Shown here one piece after another: positions 25,146 through 36,933 of a stretch of 64,000 nt of DNA. Position 1 is the stretch's first letter; each line of letters starts with the position of its first letter. The position numbers were made by a program, and so were the translations under genes. The DNA comes from JAIEPW01 sp964471915 (GTDB taxonomy: Bacteria; Acidobacteriota; Terriglobia; Bryobacterales; Bryobacteraceae), in NCBI GenBank assembly GCA_964471915.1, contig CAYYID010000027.1:1-64000 (forward strand), written 5' to 3'. Under the pieces are notes generated by a model. The model searched no databases and was not told the origin of the DNA. It saw only the letters and a list, made by a program, of their open reading frames with translations.

Positions 25146-25781
25146 ATGGCCTCGCGCGTCAGCGAATCGTTCGTGCTCCGCAGTTATCCGTTCCAGGAAG
25201 GCGACCTGATCGTCAGCTTCCTGACGCGCGACCAAGGCAAGCTCCGCGGAGTCGCCAAGCGCGCCCGCAAGCCGAAGAGCGCGTTCGGCGCGGGGCTGGA
25301 ACGGCTGAGCCAGGTGCGGATGACGTATCTCCAAAAAGAGAACCGCGAGCTGGTGAACCTCTATTCGTGCGAGCTGATTGCGTCGCCGTTTGCGCTGCAA
25401 GCCAGCTACGAGACGTCGCTGGCGCTCGACTACATTGCCGAAGTTGCCGAGCACCTGCTGCCGCCCATGGAGCCGGGCGAGCTGATGTACCGCCTGCTCG
25501 CGTCGGTGGTCGACGACCTGCGCGCGGGCGGCAGCGCCTGGCGCGGCATCACGTACTTCGCGTTGTGGTCGGTGCGGCTGGGCGGCTTTCTGCCGGACCT
25601 GAAGCTGCGCGCGGAGTCCGTCGCCATCGCCGAAGAAATGATGCGCGCGCCCGTGGGTAAGCTGGAACAGCGCGAGTGGACCAAGGCGACGGCCGCGGAC
25701 CTGCGGCGCGCACTGGACCGCGAAATCGAGGCGCACGCGGAGCGCCGGCTGCTCACCGCGCCGATGCTGGAGGCGCTGTAG
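25146..25781 (+). CDS. recO: DNA repair protein RecO
   Basis: A 211-residue RecO. The N-terminal OB fold carries the family signature: ESFVLRSYPFQEGDLIVSFLTRDQGKLRGVAKRARKPKS. A helical middle and C-terminal part follow. In recombinational repair RecO anneals ssDNA and loads RecA together with RecR. The C-terminal zinc finger (CxxC...CxxC) is absent: only one Cys (in YSCEL) is in the protein. The same holds for E. coli RecO, so this is not a sign of damage. The end is also short. Confidence 0.9.
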   Translation: MASRVSESFVLRSYPFQEGDLIVSFLTRDQGKLRGVAKRARKPKSAFGAGLERLSQVRMTYLQKENRELVNLYSCELIASPFALQASYETSLALDYIAEVAEHLLPPMEPGELMYRLLASVVDDLRAGGSAWRGITYFALWSVRLGGFLPDLKLRAESVAIAEEMMRAPVGKLEQREWTKATAADLRRALDREIEAHAERRLLTAPMLEAL

Positions 25782-25784
25782 CGC

Positions 25785-26543
25785 CTACAGCCGCTCGGCG
25801 AACCACTGCTCCATGAGGTCCCCCACCGGCTGCTGCCCCGGCGCTAGAAAGTGCTTCAACCCTTCGATGATCTCCACCCGCGCTTCCAGGCTGGCGCCAA
25901 GATCGAAGGCGTCGTCCGCCGGGAAGTAGTCGTCTTCGTCGCCGTGCAACAGCAGCAGCTCGGCGCCGGAGGCGCGGATCTCAGCGGCGCGCTCCTCGAA
26001 GTCCAGCCGCCGCGCCTGGGCCAGCGCTCCAGGCGACCACTGGTAGGGAATGTCGAACTTCCGCTCCAACAGGTCCACCAGCAGCGCCGCGTTGCGCGTC
26101 ACGCCGATCACCACCGCGGAGTTCACGGGCACGGAGTGCTCGGCGAGCGCCAGCAGCGTGGCGATGCCGCCGGCGGAGAACCCCGCGAGCCCGATGCCGA
26201 GGCTCAGGTCCACGGGATAGCGCACCGTCATCTCGCGGACGATGCAGGGCAGTTCGCGCGCCGCCTGCTCGACGACGGGGCCCAGCAATTGCTGCAGGTA
26301 GTCGTCGCGCTGGCGGCGCGGCAGCTCGGTCAGCCAGTCGGCGGGAGCGCGGCGTCCGAAGTCGGGCAGGCCGGCGTACACGCGGTGCGCATCGAGCCCC
26401 TCGAGCGGCAGCGCCGCGGCCATTTCGGCCTCGCTGCGCGGCGGCCCGAAGCCGTGCCACAGCACCACCAGCGGCGCTTCGCCCTCGGCCGGCGCCACCA
26501 GCGCGGGCACGTCCCCCAGGAAGGTCTCGATGAGTTGCGCCAT
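25785..26543 (-). CDS. Cytoplasmic alpha/beta hydrolase (dienelactone hydrolase-like)
   Basis: A 252-residue hydrolase without a signal peptide. The fold shows LVVLWHGFG near residue 25, the nucleophile elbow LAGFSAGG, an acid region in LLLLHGDEDDYFP and the catalytic His in GLKHFLAPG. Substrate unknown. It converges on recO with 3 bases between the stop codons and diverges from glyQ, with which it shares about 70 bp of promoter region. Confidence 0.82.
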   Translation of the reverse strand: MAQLIETFLGDVPALVAPAEGEAPLVVLWHGFGPPRSEAEMAAALPLEGLDAHRVYAGLPDFGRRAPADWLTELPRRQRDDYLQQLLGPVVEQAARELPCIVREMTVRYPVDLSLGIGLAGFSAGGIATLLALAEHSVPVNSAVVIGVTRNAALLVDLLERKFDIPYQWSPGALAQARRLDFEERAAEIRASGAELLLLHGDEDDYFPADDAFDLGASLEARVEIIEGLKHFLAPGQQPVGDLMEQWFAERL

Positions 26544-26612
26544 GCTAACCTAAAGCTTACCCGGTAGACGAACACTGTATCCCGTTTGTCATCAACCGGC
26601 TGCAAGTCTTCA

Positions 26613-27500
26613 ATGGATTCCTATCAGCAGACCCTCTTCCAGCTCAAAGCGTATTGGGCCGAGCGCGGAGCCATCGTTCAGGAACCCTACGACCTGGAAC
26701 TCGGCGCGGGCACGATGTCCCCCGAAACGTTTCTGCGCGTCCTCGGACCGAAGCCCTACAAAACGGCTTACGTGCAGCCCTCGCGGCGGCCGGCCGACGG
26801 ACGCTACGGCGAGAATCCGAACCGCCTCTACAAGCACCAGCAACTGCAGGTAATCCTCAAGCCGACGCCGGACGACGTGCTGGACCTGTACCTCGGGTCG
26901 CTCGAAGCGATCGGCATCGACCTGACGAAACACGACATCAAGTTCGAGGAAGACAACTGGGAGGCCCCGACGCTGGGGGCGTGGGGCATCGGCTGGCAGG
27001 TGATGCTCGACGGCCTCGAGATCACCCAGTTCACCTACTTCCAGCAGTGCGGCGGCGTGGACCTGGATCTGGTGCCCGCCGAGATCACCTACGGGCTGGA
27101 GCGCCTGAGCGCCTTTCTGCAGGGTGTCGATTCGGTGTACGACATCGAGTGGGTCTCCGGCGTGAAGTACAGCGAGGTCCGCTTTGCCGATGAGCAGCAG
27201 ATGTCGGTGTACAACTTCGAGCTGGCCGATGTGAAGATGCTGTGGGATCTGTTCGCCAAGCATGAAGCCGAGGCGCAGCGCCTGCTCGATCTGTATCCCA
27301 AAGCGGAGCAGAAGCAGCGGTTCCCGTTGCTGGCGGCGTACGAGCAAGTGCTGAAGTGCTCGAACACCTTCAACCTGCTGGACGCGCGCGGGGCGATTTC
27401 GGTGACCGAGCGCGTGGGCGTGATCGCGCGCGTGCGGAAGATCGCGGTGGGCGTGGCGCAGGCGTGGATGAACCAGCAGTACGGGTGGGAGGCGGCATAG
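26613..27500 (+). CDS. glyQ: Glycyl-tRNA synthetase, alpha chain
   Basis: A 295-residue class II aminoacyl-tRNA synthetase subunit. It opens with YQQTLFQLKAYWAERG and shows YVQPSRRPADGRYGENPNR (motif 2 region), HDIKFEEDNWEAPTLGAWG and GGVDLDLVPAEITYGLERL, all hallmarks of GlyQ. It works in an alpha2-beta2 tetramer with GlyS, charging tRNA-Gly. The frame is open 27 bp upstream; MDSYQQ is the family start. glyS follows with a single base between. Confidence 0.97.
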   Translation: MDSYQQTLFQLKAYWAERGAIVQEPYDLELGAGTMSPETFLRVLGPKPYKTAYVQPSRRPADGRYGENPNRLYKHQQLQVILKPTPDDVLDLYLGSLEAIGIDLTKHDIKFEEDNWEAPTLGAWGIGWQVMLDGLEITQFTYFQQCGGVDLDLVPAEITYGLERLSAFLQGVDSVYDIEWVSGVKYSEVRFADEQQMSVYNFELADVKMLWDLFAKHEAEAQRLLDLYPKAEQKQRFPLLAAYEQVLKCSNTFNLLDARGAISVTERVGVIARVRKIAVGVAQAWMNQQYGWEAA

Positions 27501-27501
27501 C

Positions 27502-29475
27502 ATGACGTTCGACTTCCTGCTCGAAATCGGCACCGAGGAAATTCCCGACTGGATGATCGTGCCCGCGCTCGGCGACTTGCGCGAACGCTTCGAGAAGCTG
27601 CTGGCCGAGCACAAGCTGGGCGGCAGCGTCGTCTGGTGCGACGCGACGCCGCGCCGGCTGGTGCTGCGCGCCGCGGGGATCATCGAGCGGCAGGCGGACT
27701 CCGAGGACTTGGCGCTGGGGCCGCCGAAATCCGCCGGTCCGGGCGCGGCCGCCGGGTTCGCCAAGAAACAGGGCGTGAAGGTGGAAGACCTTTTCACTGA
27801 GACGACCGCGAAGGGCGAGTACTTCGCGTTTCGCAAGCAGACGGCCGGGCGCGAGGCGCGCGCCATCCTCGCCGAACATCTCCCGGTGCTGATCGGCCAG
27901 CTTTACTTCCCCAAGACCATGTACTGGACCGGCAAGGGCGGAGCGCGGTTCATCCGGCCGGTGCGGTGGATCGTGGCGCTGCTGGGCGAGCAGGTGGTGG
28001 AGTTTGCCTACGCCGGGGTTGCGGCGGGCAACGCCACGCGCGGCCATCGCCGCCTGGGACAGCCCGGGCCGATCCCGGTATCGATCTCCGGTTACGAACC
28101 GGCGCTGCGCGAGAACGGCGTGATCCTGCGTGCCGCCGAGCGCCGGGCGAAGATCCTGGCCGGCATCGAGCAGCTCGGCGTGCGCGTGCAGCCGGACGAG
28201 AAGCTGCTCGAGACGCTGGTCTACATCACGGAACAGCCGGCGTGCATCCTGGGGAGCTTCGACCGCGAGTACCTGACGCTGCCGCGCGAGGTGCTGACGA
28301 CGGTGATGCGCCACCACCAGAAGTATTTTTCCGTCGAGGATGCGCACGGCAACCTGGCGCCGAACTTCGTCGCGGTGATGAACACCAGCGCGGATCCCGA
28401 GGGCTGGGTGCGCCGCGGGAACGAACGCGTGCTGCGCGCGCGCTTCAACGATGCGCGCTTCTTCTGGGACGTCGACCAGCAGAAGACCCTCGCCCAGAGG
28501 ATCCCGGATCTCGGCAACGTCACCTTCCAGGCCAAGCTCGGGTCGTATCTCGAGAAGACCAAGCGCGTCGCGGCGCTGGTGCGGGAACTGGGCGGCAACG
28601 ACCACGCCGTGCGCGCGGCCGAACTCGCCAAGACCGACCTCACCACCGAGATGGTGAAGGAATTCACGGACCTGCAGGGCGTGATCGGCGGGCTCTACGC
28701 GCGGCACCAGCAGGAGCCGGAGCCGGTGTGGCGCGCCATCTACGAGCACTACCAGCCGCTGAGCATGGAGGGCGCGATTCCCGCCACGGCCGAGGGACGC
28801 CTGCTCTCGCTGGCCGACAAAGTGGACACGCTGCGCGGCTGCTTCGCCGTGGGCATGGCCCCCACGGGGTCCAAGGACCCGTTCGCCCTGCGCCGCGCGG
28901 CGCAGGGCGTGGTGAAGATCCTGGTGGAAGGTCCGCTGGATCTGCCGCTCTCGCGGCTGACCGCCGGCGACGCGACGTTGCACGAGTTCCTGCTGGACCG
29001 GATTCGCTACTACTTCAAGGACGTCCGCGGTTTCCGCTATGACGAGGTGGCGGCGGTGCTGGCGCCCGGCGCGGAACTGCTGAGTGACGTTGAAGCGCGG
29101 CTGACGGCGCTCGCCGAAGTCCGGCCGACCGAAAACTTCGAACCGCTGGCAGCGAGCTTCAAGCGGATCCGGAACATCCTCAAGCAGGCCGATTTCGGGG
29201 CGCCGGGCGCGATCGACGCAGCGCTGCTCGAAGAGGGCCCGGAACTGGAGCTGTACCGCGCGTTCACCGCGGCCAAGCAGAGCGCGCACGGGCTGGCCTA
29301 TCGCCCGGCTTTGGAACTGATCGCCGGGCTGCGGCCGGCGGTGGACCGGTTCTTCGACAAGGTGCTGGTGAACGCGCCCGATACGCGCGTGCGGCAGAAC
29401 CGGCTGACGCTGCTCGCCCACCTGCTGATCGAGTTTTCCACGATCGCCGACTTCGCGGAGATCGTCACGCAATAG
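27502..29475 (+). CDS. glyS: Glycyl-tRNA synthetase, beta chain
   Basis: A 657-residue beta subunit of bacterial glycyl-tRNA synthetase. It opens with the conserved DFLLEIGTEEIPDWMI. Family blocks are RFIRPVRWIVALLGEQVV, LPREVLTTVMRHHQKYFSVED, FVAVMNTSADPEG and GNERVLRARFNDARFFWDVD. A VGMAPTGSKDPFALRRAAQGV segment and a C-terminal DALR-like anticodon-binding region follow. Slightly shorter than the 690 residues of E. coli GlyS. Functions with GlyQ in the same operon. Confidence 0.97.
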   Translation: MTFDFLLEIGTEEIPDWMIVPALGDLRERFEKLLAEHKLGGSVVWCDATPRRLVLRAAGIIERQADSEDLALGPPKSAGPGAAAGFAKKQGVKVEDLFTETTAKGEYFAFRKQTAGREARAILAEHLPVLIGQLYFPKTMYWTGKGGARFIRPVRWIVALLGEQVVEFAYAGVAAGNATRGHRRLGQPGPIPVSISGYEPALRENGVILRAAERRAKILAGIEQLGVRVQPDEKLLETLVYITEQPACILGSFDREYLTLPREVLTTVMRHHQKYFSVEDAHGNLAPNFVAVMNTSADPEGWVRRGNERVLRARFNDARFFWDVDQQKTLAQRIPDLGNVTFQAKLGSYLEKTKRVAALVRELGGNDHAVRAAELAKTDLTTEMVKEFTDLQGVIGGLYARHQQEPEPVWRAIYEHYQPLSMEGAIPATAEGRLLSLADKVDTLRGCFAVGMAPTGSKDPFALRRAAQGVVKILVEGPLDLPLSRLTAGDATLHEFLLDRIRYYFKDVRGFRYDEVAAVLAPGAELLSDVEARLTALAEVRPTENFEPLAASFKRIRNILKQADFGAPGAIDAALLEEGPELELYRAFTAAKQSAHGLAYRPALELIAGLRPAVDRFFDKVLVNAPDTRVRQNRLTLLAHLLIEFSTIADFAEIVTQ

Positions 29476-29486
29476 GAGACAACGCA

Positions 29487-32224
<2,738 letters not shown>

Positions 32225-32228
<4 letters not shown>

Positions 32229-32602
32229 AGACGCTCGACGTGGTTGCGGGACGGTACGCGATCTGCCGCATGACTCCGGCGGATCGCGTCCCCGCGCCCG
32301 CGGGCGCGTTCTGGTCCCTCACCCGCGCGGGCGACGAAGTGTCGCTGGTCTGTGAAGAGGAACACGCGCCGATCGGCGTGCGCTTCGAAGCCGGCTGGGC
32401 GCTGCTGCGCGTCGAGGGTCCGCTCGACTTCTCCCTCACCGGCGTCCTCAGCGAGATCGCGAAGCCGCTCGCCGAGGCGCAGATCAGCATCTTCGCCGTC
32501 TCGACTTTCGACACCGACTACGTGCTGGTGCGCAGCGAGTCGCTGTTCGCGGCGGTCAGCGCGCTGCGGCGCCGCGGTTTCACCGTTCGCGGCGATGTCT
32601 GA
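32225..32602 (+). CDS. ACT-domain protein (CASTOR/ACT_7-like)
   Basis: A 125-residue protein starting at GTG, overlapping the ppdK stop (GTGA). It has two alpha/beta halves: TPADRVPAPAGAFWSLTRAGDEVSLVCEE and, after GWALLRVEGPLDFSLTGVLSEIAKPLAEAQISIFAVSTFDTDYVLV, the latter being the typical ACT-like element of small amino-acid-binding proteins related to CASTOR. Probably an effector-binding regulator. Its position between ppdK and the flavoprotein suggests a link to central or amino-acid metabolism, which is inference. Confidence 0.8.
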
Positions 32603-33755
32603 GTTTGATGCCCTGGTCCTCGGCGCGGGCGCCGCGGGCCTGTTCTACGCCGGCTGCGCCGTCCAGCGCGGTGCCCGTGTCGCGATCCTCGAACGCAACC
32701 GCGACCCCGGCCGCAAGATCCTCATCTCCGGCGGCGGCCGCTGCAACTTCACCAACCTCCGGACCTCCGCCGCGAACTTCCTCAGCGACAACCCGCACTT
32801 CGCCAAATCCGCGCTCGCGCGCTACACCCCGGCGGACTTCCTCGCGCTCGTCGAGCGCCACGGCATCCGCTACCACGAAAAGACCCTCGGCCAGCTCTTC
32901 TGCGACGGCTCCGCCCGCGAAATCGTCCGCATGCTCGAGGCCGAGTGCCGCGGCGCGGAACTCGTCACCGATTGCGACATTACTTCGGTGGCCGCGGGCT
33001 TCCGCGTCGAAACCTCGCGCGGTGTGTTCGCCGCCCCGCGCCTGATTGTCGCCACCGGCGGACTTTCCATCCCCAAGATCGGCGCCACCGATCTCGGCTA
33101 CCGCCTCGCGCGGCAGTTCGGCCTGCGGATCGTTCCGCCGCGCCCCGCGCTGGTGCCCTTGACGTTCTCCGAAGCTGACCTGGCCCGCTGGCGGGATCTG
33201 GCCGGCGTCTCGTTCCCCGCATCGGTCGCGGCCGGCGGCGCGCGCTTCGCGGAGAAAGTCCTGTTCACGCACCGCGGCTTGAGCGGCCCGGCGATCCTCC
33301 AGGCCTCCTCCTACTGGACCCCTGGCGCCGCCCTCGACATCGACGCGCTGCCCGGTGTCGACTTCGCCGTCGAGCTCGCCGCGCGGCGCGCGCAGGGCGA
33401 CGCCGCGCTCGCCCGGACTGCGCTCGCCGCGCACTTGCCGAAGCGGCTTGCCGACCAGTGGCTGCCGCACGACGTAAAGCCCGTCGCCGCGCTCTCGAAT
33501 GCCGAGATCGAGCGCCTGGCCCAAGATCTGCACCGCTGGCGGATCATCCCCGCGGGCACCGAAGGCTTCGAGAAGGCTGAGGTCACCGCGGGCGGCGTCT
33601 CCACGGCCGAACTTAGCTCCAAGACCATGGAAGCCAAACGGGTCCCCGGCCTCTACTTCCTCGGCGAAGTCGTGGACGTCACCGGCTGGCTGGGCGGCTA
33701 CAACTTCCAGTGGGCCTGGGCCAGCGCCTTCGCAGCCGCCGAGGCTCTATCATAG
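32595..33755 (+). CDS. HI0933-family FAD-dependent oxidoreductase (YhiN-like)
   Basis: A 386-residue flavoprotein. It begins with the Rossmann dinucleotide motif LGAGAAGLFYA (GxGxxG) and has the family signature ISGGGRCNFTN near residues 48-58. A second nucleotide-binding strand is RLIVATGGLSIPKIGATD. The C-terminus carries KRVPGLYFLGEVVDVTGWLGGYNFQWAWASA. The biochemical role of HI0933/YhiN proteins is unsettled. The frame is open for 240 bp upstream, but the start at 32595 is where the motif begins. It overlaps the end of the ACT gene by 8 bp. Confidence 0.88.
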   Translation: MSEFDALVLGAGAAGLFYAGCAVQRGARVAILERNRDPGRKILISGGGRCNFTNLRTSAANFLSDNPHFAKSALARYTPADFLALVERHGIRYHEKTLGQLFCDGSAREIVRMLEAECRGAELVTDCDITSVAAGFRVETSRGVFAAPRLIVATGGLSIPKIGATDLGYRLARQFGLRIVPPRPALVPLTFSEADLARWRDLAGVSFPASVAAGGARFAEKVLFTHRGLSGPAILQASSYWTPGAALDIDALPGVDFAVELAARRAQGDAALARTALAAHLPKRLADQWLPHDVKPVAALSNAEIERLAQDLHRWRIIPAGTEGFEKAEVTAGGVSTAELSSKTMEAKRVPGLYFLGEVVDVTGWLGGYNFQWAWASAFAAAEALS

Positions 33756-33762
33756 TCCGGTG

Positions 33763-34857
33763 ATGCGCCCGTTCCTGCTCGCCTGCGTGGCCCTCGCGTC
33801 GCTGCCTGCCCAGGATCTGCCCGCCCGCGTCGGAGCCCTCGCCGCCGACATCGACGCCATCCTGCGCAAGCACAACGTCCCGGGCGCCGGCGTCGCCGTC
33901 TTCCGCGACTTCGAAATCGAATGGGCGCGCGGCTTCGGGGTCGCGAACGCCGCAAAGAAGCAGCCCGTCGACGCGCAGACGCTGTTCCAGGCCGCCTCCA
34001 TCAGCAAGCCCGTCGCCGCGCTGGCCGCGATGCGTCTGGCCGAGGACCGGCGGCTCGACCTGGACCGCAACGTCAATGCGTACCTCAAGAGCTGGAAGCT
34101 CCCCGAGAACGAGTTCACGCGCGCCACGCCCATCAACCTGCGCCACTTGTTGAGCCACACCGGCGGACTCACTATTCATGGCTTCCCCGGCTATCCGGCG
34201 GGCGCGCCGCTGCCCACCGTTGCGCAGGTGCTGGACGGCGCGCCGCCGGCCAATACGAAGGACGTCCGCGTGGCTTTCGCGCCCAATACGAAGTTCGAGT
34301 ACTCGGGCGGCGGCTACACGATCCTGCAGTTGCTGCTCACCGACCAGACCGGACTCCCGTTCCCCGAGCTGATGCGCGCGCTGGTGCTCGACCGGCTGGC
34401 CATGCGCTCCAGCACTTACGAGCAGCCGCTGCCCGAGCGGTTGCTCCCCTTCGCCACCGCCGGGCACGAGAAAGGCGTGGTGGTGGCCGGCGAGCGCCAC
34501 GTCTATCCCGAGATGGCCGCCGCGGGACTCTGGACCACGCCGAGCGACCTGGCGCGCTTCGCCCTGGCGATCCAGCGCGCGCGCCTGGGTCTGCCCGGCG
34601 CGGTGCTCGCGCGCGAGCTGGCGCGGCAAATGACCACGGAGTACCTGCCCGGCAGCTTCGGTCTGGGCTTCGAGCTGCTGCTGCCCTCGGATAAGCCCAA
34701 GCGTTTCTTCGGGCACACCGGCGGCAACAAGGGCTTCCGCTGCATCCTGCTGGCGTCGCTCGACGGCGGCCACGGCGTGGTGGTGATGACCAACGGCGAC
34801 GTGTTCGACGCGGTGGCGGAGATCGCGCGCAAGATCCTCGCCGGCTACGGCTGGTGA
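33763..34857 (+). CDS. Secreted beta-lactamase-family serine hydrolase
   Basis: A 364-residue protein with a signal peptide (MRPFLLACVALASLPAQ). The nucleophile motif is S-I-S-K at residues 79-82. The Tyr motif reads YSGGGY, with Gly in place of the Asn of YxN, and the third box is HTGGNKG. It is the third such hydrolase of the window. The altered second box points to an esterase-like or altered active site. It starts seven bases after the preceding stop, so it is probably in the same transcript. Confidence 0.87.
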   Translation: MRPFLLACVALASLPAQDLPARVGALAADIDAILRKHNVPGAGVAVFRDFEIEWARGFGVANAAKKQPVDAQTLFQAASISKPVAALAAMRLAEDRRLDLDRNVNAYLKSWKLPENEFTRATPINLRHLLSHTGGLTIHGFPGYPAGAPLPTVAQVLDGAPPANTKDVRVAFAPNTKFEYSGGGYTILQLLLTDQTGLPFPELMRALVLDRLAMRSSTYEQPLPERLLPFATAGHEKGVVVAGERHVYPEMAAAGLWTTPSDLARFALAIQRARLGLPGAVLARELARQMTTEYLPGSFGLGFELLLPSDKPKRFFGHTGGNKGFRCILLASLDGGHGVVVMTNGDVFDAVAEIARKILAGYGW

Positions 34858-34876
34858 GCTGTGATAGCCTCTCGCC

Positions 34877-36178
34877 ATGCGTCTGACCCGCCGTGACTTG
34901 CTCGCCGGCGCCGCGCTCGCCCAGCCTCTGGCCGCGGCCCCCCGGCCGAACATCCTGTTCGTGCTCAGCGATGACCACAACTGGGAGAGCCTCGGCGTGG
35001 CCGGAAACCCGCGCATCCGGACCCCCGGCCTGGACGCGCTGGCGCGCCGCGGCGTCTACTTTCGCAACGCCACCATCTCCACGCCGCAATGCGCGCCCAG
35101 CCGCGGCATCCTGATGAGCGGACGGGAGAGCTACCAGACCGGCGTCCGCTCGAACGGGACCCTCCGCTTTCCCCAAGGACCCGGGACCACGGTGGCCAGC
35201 CAGTTGCGCGACGCCGGCTACGATACCGCCTTGATCGGCAAGTGGCACCTACAAGACTCGCCATCCGCGTGTGGCTTCGCGTCACAGCCCCTGTGGGGCG
35301 TCGTGCAGGGCACGCGCTACAATCTGCCCCTGAGCAAAGGCTCCGGCGCGCCGGAGCCGCGACCCGGGCACGTCACCGAGAACCTCACCAGCGCGGCCAT
35401 CGAGTACGTGCAGGCGGCGAAGCAGCCTTTCTTCCTGTGGCTTTCCTATACCGCGCCGCACGCGCCCTACGAACTCCCCAACGCCTATAAGGAGATGTAC
35501 GCCGCCCGCGACCAGCGGTCGCTTGCTACGGCGCATCATCCGAAGGACGCCGGTGATTTTGACTGGCGCACCTACTACGGCGCCATCTCGCACCTCGACG
35601 CCAACGTCGGCCGCCTGCTCGACGCCCTGGACGGTTCGCCGCATGCCCGAAACACGGTGATCTTTTTTCTCGGCGACAACGGCTACACCTGCGGCAGCCG
35701 CGGCTGGACGGGCAAGGTCTATCCCTGGGAAGAATCGGTCCGCGTGCCCCTCATCGCCGCCGGGCCTGGCGTGAAGCGGGGCGTGGTGACGGACTGCCTC
35801 GCCGCGTCCGTGGATCTGCCTGCCACCTGGCTGGCCCTCGCGGGCCTGCAGCCCAAGCAGCCGCTGGCGGGCCGCGACCTCTCCGCCGTGCTCGCCCGCG
35901 GCCGCGGGGGACCCGAGGAGGCTTTCGCTTCCTGGGATGATCCGCGCCCCGAAGCGCTCGCGGTGAACATCGCCGTCGAGCCCTACCGCGAGGTCCGGAT
36001 CGCCCGCTACAAGCTCATCGTCTGGCAGTCGAAGAAGCAGGGCCTGTTCGACTACGAAGCGGATCCGGGCGAGACGGCGGACCTCTCCTCGCGGCATCCG
36101 GACATCGCGCGCCGCTTGCGCGAACGCCTCCGCGCGCGGATGCAGGCCACGGCGGATCCGGCCATCGCCTGGCTGTAG
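34877..36178 (+). CDS. Sulfatase (arylsulfatase family) with twin-arginine-like signal
   Basis: A 433-residue type I sulfatase. The N-terminus has a TRRDLLAGAALAQPLAA Tat-like signal. The active-site signature is C72-A-P-S-R76 (QCAPSRGIL); the Cys should be converted to formylglycine. Metal ligands Asp32-Asp33 are in LSDDHNWESL, and a later FFLGDNGYTCGSRGWTGK block binds the metal and sulfate. C-terminal sequence is typical of heparan N-sulfatase-like members. The substrate is likely a sulfated polysaccharide or mucin-like glycan. A formylglycine-generating enzyme is not in the window. Confidence 0.93.
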   Translation: MRLTRRDLLAGAALAQPLAAAPRPNILFVLSDDHNWESLGVAGNPRIRTPGLDALARRGVYFRNATISTPQCAPSRGILMSGRESYQTGVRSNGTLRFPQGPGTTVASQLRDAGYDTALIGKWHLQDSPSACGFASQPLWGVVQGTRYNLPLSKGSGAPEPRPGHVTENLTSAAIEYVQAAKQPFFLWLSYTAPHAPYELPNAYKEMYAARDQRSLATAHHPKDAGDFDWRTYYGAISHLDANVGRLLDALDGSPHARNTVIFFLGDNGYTCGSRGWTGKVYPWEESVRVPLIAAGPGVKRGVVTDCLAASVDLPATWLALAGLQPKQPLAGRDLSAVLARGRGGPEEAFASWDDPRPEALAVNIAVEPYREVRIARYKLIVWQSKKQGLFDYEADPGETADLSSRHPDIARRLRERLRARMQATADPAIAWL

Positions 36179-36186
36179 CCGCCGGC

Positions 36187-36846
36187 TCACCCGAACTTGC
36201 TGCTGCGGTACGAGCCCTTCACTTGCCCGCCGAAGATCCCGTTCGAGTGATTCTGCTCGTCGGCGTCCGGATACGCGGCCGGGTGCTGCCGGATTGCCTC
36301 CACCAGCGCCTTGACGTCGCTGTCGCTGGAGGCGAGCTTCTGCCCGGTCTTCACCAGCAAGCGCCGGTTCATCACGATGTCCACCGCCGCCGAGAGAATC
36401 GCCTGCGCCTTCGGGTCGGCGCTGAAGTGCACGCGGGACCGCGCCTTCGCATAGGTGACCTGCGCCAGATAACCCGCGGCTTCCTCCACCGCGTTCGTGG
36501 TGGCGAAACCGTGGAAGTCCACCAGCGCATGTGTCGTCTCATGCACCACACCCGCCTGTTCGAGGATCGCGGCGTTGCCGTCGCCCTCGAGTTTCAGCCC
36601 CGGGCGCAACGTCATCTTGTCGAGCAGCGACGTATATACCGCGGCGGTGGCGGAATCGCCGGAGGCCTTCGCTTCGGTGACCTCGATGCCGCCCTCGATC
36701 ATCAACTTGCCCATCCAGCGGTAACCGGCGGGGTCCAGCCGGATGGCGTCGATCGAAAAGTCGAGCCGCGACAGGGCCTGCGTGATCGCGGGGTCCTTCG
36801 AGGTCAGAAACGCGGCCACGTCGCGAGCGAGTTGGGAGACGGCCAT
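36187..36846 (-). CDS. Putative zinc metalloprotease-like protein (HETTH)
   Basis: A 219-residue protein starting seven bases after GGAGGA. It holds an HExxH motif, H102-E-T-T-H106 (in VVHETTHALVDFHG), followed 15 residues later by an EE pair (NAVEEAAGYLAQ) that could give a third ligand as in gluzincins. No signal peptide is seen. The C-terminus has an RSSKFG tail after a Gly-rich NHSNGIFGGQVKGSYR stretch. The protein is otherwise unassigned. A similar helical metalloprotease-like module occurs in peptidoglycan-binding or effector-type proteins, but I cannot prove relationship. Confidence 0.65.
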   Translation of the reverse strand: MAVSQLARDVAAFLTSKDPAITQALSRLDFSIDAIRLDPAGYRWMGKLMIEGGIEVTEAKASGDSATAAVYTSLLDKMTLRPGLKLEGDGNAAILEQAGVVHETTHALVDFHGFATTNAVEEAAGYLAQVTYAKARSRVHFSADPKAQAILSAAVDIVMNRRLLVKTGQKLASSDSDVKALVEAIRQHPAAYPDADEQNHSNGIFGGQVKGSYRSSKFG

Positions 36847-36933
36847 GGCGGAATCCTCCATTGATCCCTGCGGAATCGGGAGCGGTTTTGGTCAAGCCCC
36901 GTGTGTTAGCCTCGAAGTATCCCCGCTGCGAGC

